Positions 15,769 to 23,392 of a DNA stretch of 34,417 nt are shown piece after piece. A model generated the notes under the pieces. It saw nothing but the letters and a program-made list of their open reading frames with translations, made no database searches and was not told the origin of the DNA. Each line of letters opens with the position of its first letter. Position 1 is the stretch's first letter. The stretch covers positions 1-34,417 of the forward strand of contig CALROG020000040.1 of assembly GCA_943369755.1 (NCBI GenBank). Direction: 5' to 3'. Position numbers and translations under genes: made by a program. This stretch comes from CALROG01 sp943369755. GTDB lineage: Bacteria; Pseudomonadota; Gammaproteobacteria; Burkholderiales; Burkholderiaceae_C.

Positions 15769-16748
15769 AGCGTCAGGATGGTGCTGCCGGTGGTTTTGCG
15801 CGCTTCCAGGTCTCGGTGCGCCTGCTGCACCTCGGCCAGCGGGTAGCGCTGGTCGATGCGGATCTTGACTTTGCCGCTTTGCACCACGGCAAACAGTTCG
15901 TCGGCCATCTGCTGCGTGGACTCCCGCGTGGCAATGTGGGTAAACAACGTTTGCCGCGTGACGTATAGCGAGCCCTTGGGGCCCAGGCTACCCGGCGCAA
16001 ACGGTGGCACGGGGCCCGACGCGTTGCCAAAGCTGGCCATCAGGCCAAAGGGTTGCAGGCAGTCCAGCGACTTGTCCCAGGTGTCCTTGCCCACCGAGTC
16101 GTACACCACCTTCACACCCCGCCCACCGGTGATGTCTTTGACCCGCGCGGCAAAGTCTTCGGTGCTGTAGTTGATGGCGTGGGCTGCGCCATGCTCTTTG
16201 GCCAGTGCACATTTGGCGTCCGAGCCGGCGGTGCCAATCAGTTGCAAGCCCAGCGCGCGGGCCCACTGGCAGGCGATCAGGCCGACGCCACCGGCTGCGG
16301 CGTGGAACAGGACAAAGTCGCCTTCTTTCAGGCCTTGCACCGGCAACGTGCGGCGCAGCAGGTACTGCGCGGTCAGGCCCTTGAGCATCATGGCGGCACC
16401 GGTCTCAAAGCTGATGGCGTCAGGCAGCTTGCAAACGCATTTGGCAGGCATCACCCGCGCCTCGCTGTAGCTGCCCGGCGGGTTGCTGGCATACGCCGCG
16501 CGGTCGCCGGGCGAAAGGTGCGTGACGCCCTCGCCCACGGCCTCGACAATGCCCGCGCCCTCCATTCCCAGCGTCAACGGCAGGGGCAACGCGTACAAGC
16601 CACTGCGCTGGTAGACGTCAATATAGTTCAGGCCGACCGCGTGGTGGCGGATGCGAATCTCGCCCGGGCCGGGCTGGCCCACGGACAGCTCCACCAGCTT
16701 CAGTTGTTCGGGGCCGCCGTTCTGGTCGATTTGAATGGCTCGTGTCAT
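15765..16748 (-). CDS. NADPH:quinone oxidoreductase (zeta-crystallin type)
   Basis: A 327-residue medium-chain dehydrogenase/reductase of the QOR branch. It has the GroES-like N-terminal half (GLNYIDVYQRSG, about 39-50) and a Rossmann half with the cofactor-binding AAAGGVGLIACQWA (from residue 150). It lacks the cysteine/histidine pattern of zinc alcohol dehydrogenases, as expected for quinone reductases that reduce quinones with NADPH in the cytosol. The start ATG at 16748 has a GGAG-containing leader on the minus strand. Its stop overlaps the Nudix start by 4 bases. The divergent EamA gene begins 95 bases away. Confidence 0.92.
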   Translation of the reverse strand: MTRAIQIDQNGGPEQLKLVELSVGQPGPGEIRIRHHAVGLNYIDVYQRSGLYALPLPLTLGMEGAGIVEAVGEGVTHLSPGDRAAYASNPPGSYSEARVMPAKCVCKLPDAISFETGAAMMLKGLTAQYLLRRTLPVQGLKEGDFVLFHAAAGGVGLIACQWARALGLQLIGTAGSDAKCALAKEHGAAHAINYSTEDFAARVKDITGGRGVKVVYDSVGKDTWDKSLDCLQPFGLMASFGNASGPVPPFAPGSLGPKGSLYVTRQTLFTHIATRESTQQMADELFAVVQSGKVKIRIDQRYPLAEVQQAHRDLEARKTTGSTILTL

Positions 16749-16843
16749 GTCGGTCTCCTCAATGGTTCGGCCCGAATGCTGCCACGAATCGTCCGCCTCT
16801 GCTCGGACGGGTTCATGACGATTGCGCGTACATTGGAGCGCCC

Positions 16844-17743
16844 ATGAACCAACGCCTTACCCCCGCCACTGCCTTGCTGTTATTGGTGCCGCCCCTGCTG
16901 TGGGCCGGCAACGCGGTGGTAGGCAAGCTGGTCAACGAGCTGGTGCCGCCGATCACGCTGAACTTTCTGCGCTGGCTGCTGGCCTTTGCACTGCTGCTGC
17001 CCATGGCCGCCTGGGTGCTGCGCCGTGGCAGCGGCTTGTGGACGCACTGGCGTCGCTATGCGCTGCTGGGCCTGCTGGGCGTGGGTGCCTACAACGGGCT
17101 GCAATACCTGGCGCTGAAAACATCCACCCCAATCAATGTGACGCTGGTGGCCGCCAGCACGCCGGTCTTCATGCTGGGCATTGGCTGGGCCTTCTTTGGC
17201 CAGGCGGTGACGCGCCGCCAGTTGCTGGGCGCGGCGCTGTCAATTGCCGGGGTATTGCTGGTGCTGTGCCGGGGCCAGTGGGCCGTGCTGATGCAGGTGC
17301 GGCTGGTGCCGGGCGACCTGTATGTGCTGCTGGCCACAGCAGCCTGGGCGTTCTATAGCTGGCTGCTGATACGCCCCGGCGACCCGCCTGGCATCCGCGG
17401 CAACTGGGCCGCCTTTTTGATGGCACAGATGGCCTTCGGCCTGGCCTGGTCGGGCCTGTTCGCAGGTGCCGAGTGGGCGCTGACGGACCCGCACATCAGC
17501 TGGGGCTGGCCATTGGCTGCGGCATTGGTGTATGTCGCAGTAGGCCCGGCGATCCTGGCCTACCGCTGCTGGGGTCTGGGTGTGCAGCGGGTCGGCCCCA
17601 ATGTGGCGGGGTTCTTCTCCAACCTCACGCCGCTGTTCGCTGCCCTGATGTCAACGGTGTTCCTGGGCGAGCTGCCGCAGCTGTACCACGCGCTGGCGTT
17701 TGTGCTGATCGTCGGGGGGATTGTGGTGTCGTCGCGTCGTTGA
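16844..17743 (+). CDS. EamA/DMT-family transporter
   Basis: A 299-residue membrane protein with about ten hydrophobic segments and the drug/metabolite transporter pattern of two EamA repeats (PPLLWAGNAVVGKLV near the N-terminus; LATAAWAFYSWLLI mid-protein; GPNVAGFFSNLTPLFAALMS near the end). The ATG at 16844 was chosen because hydrophobic sequence begins right after it; the frame is open further upstream, but that stretch is not protein-like. The substrate is unknown. It is convergent with the SDR gene across a structured intergenic region. Confidence 0.9.
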   Translation: MNQRLTPATALLLLVPPLLWAGNAVVGKLVNELVPPITLNFLRWLLAFALLLPMAAWVLRRGSGLWTHWRRYALLGLLGVGAYNGLQYLALKTSTPINVTLVAASTPVFMLGIGWAFFGQAVTRRQLLGAALSIAGVLLVLCRGQWAVLMQVRLVPGDLYVLLATAAWAFYSWLLIRPGDPPGIRGNWAAFLMAQMAFGLAWSGLFAGAEWALTDPHISWGWPLAAALVYVAVGPAILAYRCWGLGVQRVGPNVAGFFSNLTPLFAALMSTVFLGELPQLYHALAFVLIVGGIVVSSRR

Positions 17744-17788
17744 GTTTTTTTGTTCGCGTCGTTGTTCATACCTGCGCTACTTCTGGCT

Positions 17789-17886
17789 CAGGCGGGCGGG
17801 GCGCTCTGCTGCGCTCATGTCCCCCGGATGGGGCTGCGCCCCATCCTCCTCCTTTACTTCGCTACGCAGAGCGCCCCACCCACCCG
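17789..17886 (-). repeat. Structured palindromic element, copy 1
   Basis: The outer arms GGGGCGCTCTGC and GCAGAGCGCCCC pair and extend outward with wobble-type mismatches. Inside is a hairpin GGATGGGG / CCCCATCC with a five-base loop (17826-17846). Read on the minus strand, the order is outer arm, GTAAAGGAGGA, hairpin with loop CGCAG, CGGGGGACA, outer arm. Copy 2 has the same order on the plus strand, with different stem sequences that still pair. Confidence 0.75.
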
Positions 17887-17958
17887 AGCCGCACGCATGG
17901 TGGCGCGCAACTGCCAGGTGCAAGGGCGCTCAGACGAACGAGCGAGCGCACGGGCGTA

Positions 17959-18066
17959 GCGGATTGGCGGCGGCGGGTGCCTGCCGCAGTGAGGTAAAGG
18001 AGGAGAACCGGCGCAGCCGGTTCGGGGGACACGAACGGAGGCAGGCACCCGTCGCCGTCAATCCGC
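17959..18066 (+). repeat. Structured palindromic element, copy 2
   Basis: A 27-base outer arm (17959-17985) pairs with 18040-18066, with only two mismatches, both G-T on the plus strand. The inner hairpin is GAACCGG / CCGGTTC with loop CGCAG (18005-18023). The conserved linkers GGTAAAGGAGGA and CGGGGGACA flank the hairpin as in copy 1. The two copies are in opposite orientations between convergent genes, like a REP/BIME arrangement. Confidence 0.75.
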
Positions 18067-18114
18067 GGGGCCACCGCCAATCCGCGGACAGTTTGCCAAC
18101 CAAAAAAGCAAAAA

Positions 18115-18912
18115 CTAGAAAGTCCCCGGAAAAGCCCCGCCATCCGTCAACAAATTCTGCCCCGTGATGTACCCGGCATGGGCGCTGCACAGAAAGGCGC
18201 AGGCCGCGCCGAACTCGGCTGGGGTGCCCAGCCGCTGGGCCGGAATCTGGGCTTCCTGGGTTTTGCGGATTTCTTCCACACTCTTGCCGGTGCGCTGGGC
18301 CGCAGCGGCGTTGGTCACGGCAATGCGGTCGGTGTCGAACTTGCCTGGCAGCAGGTTGTTGAGCGTGACATTGCGCCCGGCCAGCCGGCTTTGGCGCGCA
18401 ACGCCGGCCACAAAGCCGGTCAGGCCGCTGCGCGCGCCGTTGGACAAGCCCAGGATATCAATCGGTGCCTTGACCGCGCCCGAGGTGATGTTGACGATAC
18501 GGCCAAAGCCGCGCTCGGCCATACCGTCCACCGTGGCCTTGATGAGTTCAATCGGCGTGAGCATGTTGGCGTCTATGGCCTTGATCCAGGCGTCGCGGTC
18601 CCAGTCGCGAAAGTCGCCCGGCGGCGGGCCACCGGCATTCGTGACCACAATGTCCCACTCCTTGCGCTGCGCGAACACGGCGGCACGCCCAGCCACCGTG
18701 GTGATGTCGGCGGCGACAAACTGCACCGTGGCCGCTGCGGGGCGCGCCGGGTCGGCCAGCAACTTGTCAGCCGCAACCTGTAGCGCCTCGGCCCCTCGCG
18801 CTACCAGCAGCACATGCACCCCTTCGCGCACCAGCGCCTGGGCACAGCCCAGACCCAGCCCCTTGCTGGCACCGCACACCAGCGCCCATTTGCCTGCAAT
18901 ACCCAAGTCCAT
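18115..18912 (-). CDS. SDR-family protein with atypical active site
   Basis: A 265-residue Rossmann-fold protein of the short-chain dehydrogenase/reductase superfamily, with the cofactor motif GASKGLG (14-20), TNAGG (91-95), NITSG with Ser144, and the C-terminal YITGQNLLTDGGAFPG. The catalytic YxxxK motif is absent: 13 residues after Ser144 the sequence reads SNGAR (Ser157, Arg161). This matches a known divergent group annotated as beta-ketoacyl-ACP-reductase-like SDRs lacking a perfect tetrad (from memory). It may bind NAD(P) without classical SDR chemistry. The start is the ATG at 18912. An EamA transporter gene lies 52 bases upstream on the same strand. Confidence 0.88.
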   Translation of the reverse strand: MDLGIAGKWALVCGASKGLGLGCAQALVREGVHVLLVARGAEALQVAADKLLADPARPAAATVQFVAADITTVAGRAAVFAQRKEWDIVVTNAGGPPPGDFRDWDRDAWIKAIDANMLTPIELIKATVDGMAERGFGRIVNITSGAVKAPIDILGLSNGARSGLTGFVAGVARQSRLAGRNVTLNNLLPGKFDTDRIAVTNAAAAQRTGKSVEEIRKTQEAQIPAQRLGTPAEFGAACAFLCSAHAGYITGQNLLTDGGAFPGTF

Positions 18913-18964
18913 GTTTGCCTCTGTTGGTCTGAAGAATGCGGCCCATGATACGGGCGGTGCCTTG

Positions 18965-19870
18965 TCAGCGCCCGGCGCGGGTGAATACGAAGATGCCCGC
19001 GATCACCAGCAGCGTGCCCGCGGCCACCCAGGCAGTGAACGGCTCGCCCAGAATCAGTACACCCATCAAAATGGTCGACATCGGGCCAATCATGCCGGTC
19101 TGGGCGGTCAACGACGAGCCAATGCGCTCGATCGCCATCATCACCAGGAGCACCGGCACGGCAGTGCACAGTGTGGCGTTCAGTACCGACAGCCAGATCA
19201 CCTCGGGCGCCACCGCCAGCGCCACACTGACCGGGCGCAGCAGCACAAACTGCAGCAACACGCACAGACAAGCCACCGTGGTGGCCAGCCCCACCAGGCG
19301 CAGTGCCCCCAGCCGTTTGACCAGTTCACCGCTGTACACCAGGTAAATGGCGTAGGTGATGGCGCTGGCGAACACCAGGGCGGCACCCAGCGCGGCCTGG
19401 CCGCCCTGCAGCTCGATCTCGTGCCCGAACACCAGCATCACGCCCAGGTAGCTGATGGCCATGCCGCCGATCTGCACCCGGCTGAAGCGCCGGCCATACA
19501 TCAGCCAGCCCAGCAACATCACCAGCGTCGGGTTGAGGTACAAAATCAGCCGCTCCAGCGAGGCGCTGATGTACTGCAAGCCGACGAAGTCGAGGTAGCT
19601 GGACAGGTAGTAGCCCGTCACGCCCAGGCCCACCACACCGAACCAGTCGCGCCGGGTCAGCGGGGGTTTGCCACGGCTGGCCCACCAGGCCATCAGCGCA
19701 AAGATGGGCAGCGCAAACAACATGCGGTACATGATCAGCGTGACCGCGTCCACGCCATGGCGGTAGGCCAGCTTCACGATGATTGCCTTGGCGCTGAAGG
19801 CAATCGCGCCGAGAGCCGCCAACAGCAAGCCTGTTGCTATATTTTTAGGAGCGGGTGGCGCTTTATCCAT
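18965..19870 (-). CDS. EamA/DMT-family transporter
   Basis: A 301-residue protein with ten predicted hydrophobic segments and two EamA repeats (LLLAALGAIAFSAKAIIVKL at the start; LGAALVFASAITYAIYLVYS in the second half; ALNAVP-type loop replaced by LNATLCTAVPVLLVMMAIERI). It is distinct from the transporter at 16844-17743. The substrate is unknown. The N-terminal codons for NIATGLLL overlap a partial copy (F) of the dispersed repeat. It probably shares a transcript with the SDR gene downstream and possibly the DUF3422 gene upstream, whose stop is 30 bases away. Confidence 0.9.
   Translation of the reverse strand: MDKAPPAPKNIATGLLLAALGAIAFSAKAIIVKLAYRHGVDAVTLIMYRMLFALPIFALMAWWASRGKPPLTRRDWFGVVGLGVTGYYLSSYLDFVGLQYISASLERLILYLNPTLVMLLGWLMYGRRFSRVQIGGMAISYLGVMLVFGHEIELQGGQAALGAALVFASAITYAIYLVYSGELVKRLGALRLVGLATTVACLCVLLQFVLLRPVSVALAVAPEVIWLSVLNATLCTAVPVLLVMMAIERIGSSLTAQTGMIGPMSTILMGVLILGEPFTAWVAAGTLLVIAGIFVFTRAGR
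19833..19861 (-). repeat. Partial copy F of the ~57-bp repeat
   Basis: GTTGCTATATTTTTAGGAGC followed by GGGTGGCGC resembles only the first half of copies C and E (TTGCTA, AT-rich, TAG, GC). It lies in the first codons of the EamA gene. The match is short and could be chance. Confidence 0.35.
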
Positions 19871-19900
19871 GCGGGATACAGCCTTTTTTATACCTTTTCA

Positions 19901-21187
19901 TCAGTCTTTGAAGACTGTTTTGTGCAGCCTGCGCAGCAACCACCACACCGTGAACGCCACCAGCGGTATGGCGCAGGCCGCGGTGCTCTCGGGGCTCCAG
20001 GGCCAACCCAGCGCCTGCGCGCCCTTGGCCAGGTAACTCACCAGCCCGACGATGTAATAGGTGATGGCGGCAACCGACAGGCCTTCGACCGTGGACTGCA
20101 ATTTGAGCTGCAGGCCCTGGCGTGTGTTCATCGCGCCCAGCAACGCCTGGCTGCTTTGCTGTTGCTCGATTTCCACGCGGGTGCGCAGCAGGTTGCTCAT
20201 GCGCGAGACGCGCTGTGACAACGCGTCCTGGCGGCGCGTGGCCCACTGGCAGGTGCTGCGCGCCGGGCTCAGCCGCCGGTCCATGAATTCACCGATGGTT
20301 TGCAGACCGGCCAGGCGCGATTCGGCAATGTCGGCAATGCGTTTGTCCACCAGCTCGAAATAAGCGGCACTGGCCGAAAACCGCGAATGGGTGGCCGCGT
20401 ACTGGCTTTCGACCTGGCCTGCCAGCTTGGTCAGGCGGTCCAGCAGTTGCGGCTCGTCGTCCCGGTTGGCGCTGCGGATGGCCTCGGCCAGTTCGGCCAG
20501 TTCCAGCTCGGCATAGGCCAGCGTACTGGCCGCGTCGCGCGCCGCCGGCAGCCCCAGCAATGCCGCCATGCGGTAGGTGTCGATCTCCAGCAATTGCTGC
20601 ACCAGGCGGCCCAGTCGGCGCGGTGTCATGGCACCGGCCAGCAGCACCATGCGCGAAAAGCCGTCGGCATGAACCGTGAAGTCGGTGTACACCTCGCCAT
20701 GGCCGTCGGCCACTGTGGACGCAACCAGCGTGTCTTCGTTCAGCACATGGGGCACCAGCGACTGCGCGCCAAAGCTGTTAGTGCCCAGCACCCACAGGTG
20801 CACGCTGGCCAGGCACTGGCCCGGCAAGCCCGTCAGCCAGCCCTGGGGCACCACATCGGCCGCAGTGCCGGGGTCGCGTTCGCCAAAGCCCTCGGCATTG
20901 CCGGTGCGGGTGAAAGTCCAGGTCACAAACTCGGTATGCATTTCCCAACGCAGGCGGAACGGGCCGATGTCCATGCGGATGTGGGTGCTCTGCGCATCAG
21001 GCTGGGGCAGGTGATGGTCGCGCAGCAGCGCCGCCACATGCTCCCGGCTGGCGGCGCGCGCCGCCGCGTCGCACACCATGACGATGTGTGAAATAGCCAG
21101 CGGCGCATTCAGCGACTCCGGCGGGCGGGCATGGATTTCGTTGTGCAGCGCAATGCGCTGCGGATGGGCGGGGGGCAACTGGGTCAT
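19901..21187 (-). CDS. DUF3422 family membrane protein
   Basis: A 428-residue protein starting MTQLPPAHPQRIALHNEIHA, the typical opening of DUF3422 proteins. The middle carries charged helical stretches, including ELELAELAEAIRSANRD and RVSRMSNLLRTRVEIEQQQ, and two hydrophobic segments lie close to the C-terminus (VAAITYYIVGLVSYLA and ACAIPLVAFTVWWLL), suggesting a C-terminally anchored protein with a large soluble domain. The function is not established. The frame is open upstream of 21187 to 21703, but that part is antisense to tctA; an alternative start at 21214 is possible. The leader has no strong Shine-Dalgarno. Confidence 0.87.
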   Translation of the reverse strand: MTQLPPAHPQRIALHNEIHARPPESLNAPLAISHIVMVCDAAARAASREHVAALLRDHHLPQPDAQSTHIRMDIGPFRLRWEMHTEFVTWTFTRTGNAEGFGERDPGTAADVVPQGWLTGLPGQCLASVHLWVLGTNSFGAQSLVPHVLNEDTLVASTVADGHGEVYTDFTVHADGFSRMVLLAGAMTPRRLGRLVQQLLEIDTYRMAALLGLPAARDAASTLAYAELELAELAEAIRSANRDDEPQLLDRLTKLAGQVESQYAATHSRFSASAAYFELVDKRIADIAESRLAGLQTIGEFMDRRLSPARSTCQWATRRQDALSQRVSRMSNLLRTRVEIEQQQSSQALLGAMNTRQGLQLKLQSTVEGLSVAAITYYIVGLVSYLAKGAQALGWPWSPESTAACAIPLVAFTVWWLLRRLHKTVFKD

Positions 21188-21235
21188 GGCGGCGCAGTGG
21201 TGGGAACCCGTCATTGTGACGCAGCCCACAACGGC

Positions 21236-21257
21236 AACGGCACCCGAAGGTGCCGTT
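21236..21257 (-). terminator. UUCG-tetraloop hairpin after tctA
   Basis: AACGGCACC (21236-21244) and GGTGCCGTT (21249-21257) form a perfect nine-base stem. On the minus strand the loop is TTCG, giving a very stable C(UUCG)G hairpin about 28 bases after the tctA stop. No T-run follows, so termination strength is uncertain; 3'-end protection is an alternative role. Confidence 0.6.
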
Positions 21258-21285
21258 GATCGAACCGCAATTTGGGTTGAGGGGC

Positions 21286-22797
21286 TCAGTCGTCGACGAA
21301 GGCTTCCTGGCGCTTGTTCTTCACCGCAGGCATCAGCACGATCACCAGCAGCAGCAACGCGGCAGCCAGCAAGCCAGCCGAAAGCGGCCGCGTGACGAAC
21401 ACGCTCCAGTCGCCACGCGACAGCAACAAGGCGCGGCGCAGGTTTTCTTCCATCATCGGCCCCAGAATGAAGCCCAGCAACAGCGGCGCGGGCTCCATGC
21501 CCAGTTTGATGAAGCCATAGCCAACGACGCCAAAAATCGCCACCATCCAGATGTCCCAGGTGTTGTTGTTGGTGGAGTACACGCCGATGGCACAGAACAA
21601 AACGATGGCCGGAAACAGCCAGCGGTACGGAATGGTCAGCAGCTTGATCCACAGACCGATCAGCGGCAAGTTCAGGATGATCAGCATGGCGTTGCCAATC
21701 CACATCGAGGCGATCAGGCCCCAGAACAATTGCGGATTGCTGGTCATGACCTGCGGGCCGGGCTGAATGTTGTGGATGGTCATGGCACCCACCATCAGCG
21801 CCATCACGGCGTTGGGCGGAATGCCCAGCGTCAACAGCGGGATGAAAGAGGTTTGCGAGCCCGCATTGTTGGCTGCCTCAGGCGCCGCCACACCGCGGAT
21901 GTTGCCCTGGCCGAATGGCACTTCACCGGGCTGCAGCTTGGTCTTCTTCTCGACCGTGTACGCGGCAAAGGCGGCCAGCAGTGCACCGCCGCCGGGCAAG
22001 ATGCCCAGCGCCGAACCCAGCGCGGTACCCCGCAAAACCGCCGGAATCATGCGCTTGAAGTCTTCAGCGGTGGGCATCAGGCCCGTCACCTTGCCGGTGA
22101 ACACTTCGCGCTTGTCTTCCGAATGCGAGAGGTTCTGGATGATTTCGCCGTAGCCGAACACACCCATGGCCACGACGATGAAGCCGATACCGTCGGTCAA
22201 CTCGGGAATGTCAAAGCTGAAGCGCGCCACGCCGGAATTCACGTCAGTGCCTACCAGGCCCAGCAACAGGCCCAGCACGATCATGCCAATGGCCTTGAGC
22301 AGCGAGCCCGAGGCCAGCACTACCGCACCGATCAGGCCCAGGATCATCAGTGAGAAGTATTCCGCCGGGCCGAACTTGAAGGCCACTTCGGTCAATGGTG
22401 CGGCAAACGCCGCCAGGATCAGCGTGCCCACGCAACCCGCAAAGAACGAACCCAAACCAGCGGCAGCCAGCGCGGGGCCGGCGCGGCCCTTGCGCGCCAT
22501 CTGGTAGCCGTCGATCACCGTTACCACTGACGACGACTCACCGGGCAGGTTGACCAGAATGGCAGTGGTGGAGCCACCGTACTGGGCACCGTAGTAAATG
22601 CCGGCCAGCATGATGAGTGCGGCCACCGGCGGCAGCGCATAGGTAGCCGGCAGCAACATGGCAATGGTGGCCACCGGGCCGATGCCGGGCAGCACGCCGA
22701 TCAGCGTGCCCAACAGGCAGCCGAAGAAGCAGTACATCAGGTTTTGCAGCGTGAAGGCCACGCTGAAACCGAGGGAAAGGTTGTTGATCAGATCCAT
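21286..22797 (-). CDS. tctA: Tripartite tricarboxylate transporter, large permease TctA
   Basis: A 503-residue integral membrane protein of the TctA family, with about 11-12 hydrophobic segments and family phrases GVLPGIGPVATIAMLLP, YYGAQYGGSTTAILVNLPGE and GILPGGGALLAAF (the Gly/Pro-rich repeated motif of each half). It would move tricarboxylates or other carboxylates with a periplasmic TctC-type receptor. The tctB gene lies 10 bases upstream. No tctC is present in the window. A hairpin with a UUCG loop follows the stop. Confidence 0.95.
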   Translation of the reverse strand: MDLINNLSLGFSVAFTLQNLMYCFFGCLLGTLIGVLPGIGPVATIAMLLPATYALPPVAALIMLAGIYYGAQYGGSTTAILVNLPGESSSVVTVIDGYQMARKGRAGPALAAAGLGSFFAGCVGTLILAAFAAPLTEVAFKFGPAEYFSLMILGLIGAVVLASGSLLKAIGMIVLGLLLGLVGTDVNSGVARFSFDIPELTDGIGFIVVAMGVFGYGEIIQNLSHSEDKREVFTGKVTGLMPTAEDFKRMIPAVLRGTALGSALGILPGGGALLAAFAAYTVEKKTKLQPGEVPFGQGNIRGVAAPEAANNAGSQTSFIPLLTLGIPPNAVMALMVGAMTIHNIQPGPQVMTSNPQLFWGLIASMWIGNAMLIILNLPLIGLWIKLLTIPYRWLFPAIVLFCAIGVYSTNNNTWDIWMVAIFGVVGYGFIKLGMEPAPLLLGFILGPMMEENLRRALLLSRGDWSVFVTRPLSAGLLAAALLLLVIVLMPAVKNKRQEAFVDD

Positions 22798-22807
22798 GGT
22801 GTTTACC

Positions 22808-23296
22808 TCAACCCGTGATGAATGAAGGCCACACCGGGAACTGCAGCTTGAGCCCCCAGACGAAGGCGATATAGCTGCCGATGGCCAGGATGGTGGCCAG
22901 GATCAGCACTTCCTTGAGCTTGAAGCGTTCACCCGCCAGGCTGGCGACCAGGGTCAGGCCGTAGATGGCGGCGATCAACCCCATGGCCGGAAGTCCGATC
23001 TTGGGCAGACCACCCAGCAACAGGCCGAACAACACGTTCCCACCAATGATGTAACCCAGCGGCTTCCAGGCGATGGCACCAATCTTGTCGCCGCCTTCGG
23101 TCTCGACCACCAGCGCCTTGAAGGCCACCGCCAGACCAATCACCATGAGCAAAATACCCAGCAGCAAGGGGAAATAGCCGGGGCCCATTCGTGCCCCATT
23201 GCCAATGCTGTAGTTGGTCGCACCCCAGGCAAAGGCAACGCCGACAACGGCGTAGACCACGCCCGAGTAAAAATCCTTCTGGCTTTTTATTTTCAC
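22808..23296 (-). CDS. tctB: Tripartite tricarboxylate transporter, small subunit TctB
   Basis: A 162-residue protein with four hydrophobic segments, typical of the TctB small membrane subunit (KDFYSGVVYAVVGVAFAWGA, ARMGPGYFPLLLGILLMVIG). The start is a GTG at 23296 with GGAG nine bases upstream on the minus strand. It precedes tctA in the same operon. The receptor gene tctC, usually first in such operons, is missing: the next gene upstream on this strand is the unrelated PulE-type ATPase, ending 96 bases away. Confidence 0.92.
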   Translation of the reverse strand: MKIKSQKDFYSGVVYAVVGVAFAWGATNYSIGNGARMGPGYFPLLLGILLMVIGLAVAFKALVVETEGGDKIGAIAWKPLGYIIGGNVLFGLLLGGLPKIGLPAMGLIAAIYGLTLVASLAGERFKLKEVLILATILAIGSYIAFVWGLKLQFPVWPSFITG

Positions 23297-23392
23297 GTGT
23301 TTATCTCCATAGGGTATTCGCTTACAGATTCTGCCGGGTGGCCTTCGTCAACTCGATGTGGTTTTCACGTACAGGCCTGCAGCCGACGCCAA

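Larger units (their letters stand above)
17744..18114. other. 371-base convergent intergenic region with a structured repeat pair
   Basis: No convincing gene is present: the frames crossing it consist of repeat-encoded, low-complexity peptides. It holds a short T-run right after the EamA stop (GTTTTTTT), two oppositely oriented structured elements (17789-17886 and 17959-18066), an unassigned ~70-base linker between them, and a duplicated phrase CAATCCGCGG (18059-18068 and 18078-18087). Confidence 0.75.

Noticed and set aside
17744..17752. Intrinsic terminator right after the first EamA gene
   Set aside because: A T-run is present, but no convincing GC stem directly precedes it.
17721..18167. 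Possible small genes in the EamA-SDR intergenic region
   Set aside because: The frames consist of translated repeat arms and low-complexity sequence; the DNA is better explained by the structured palindromes.
19902..19917. CAGTCT/AGACTG hairpin over the DUF3422 stop as a terminator
   Set aside because: The stem is only six bases and the minus strand has no following T-run (it is A-rich), so termination is not supported.
18164..20218. 684-residue plus-strand open frame
   Set aside because: It is antisense to the SDR, EamA and DUF3422 genes, all of which have clear family motifs.
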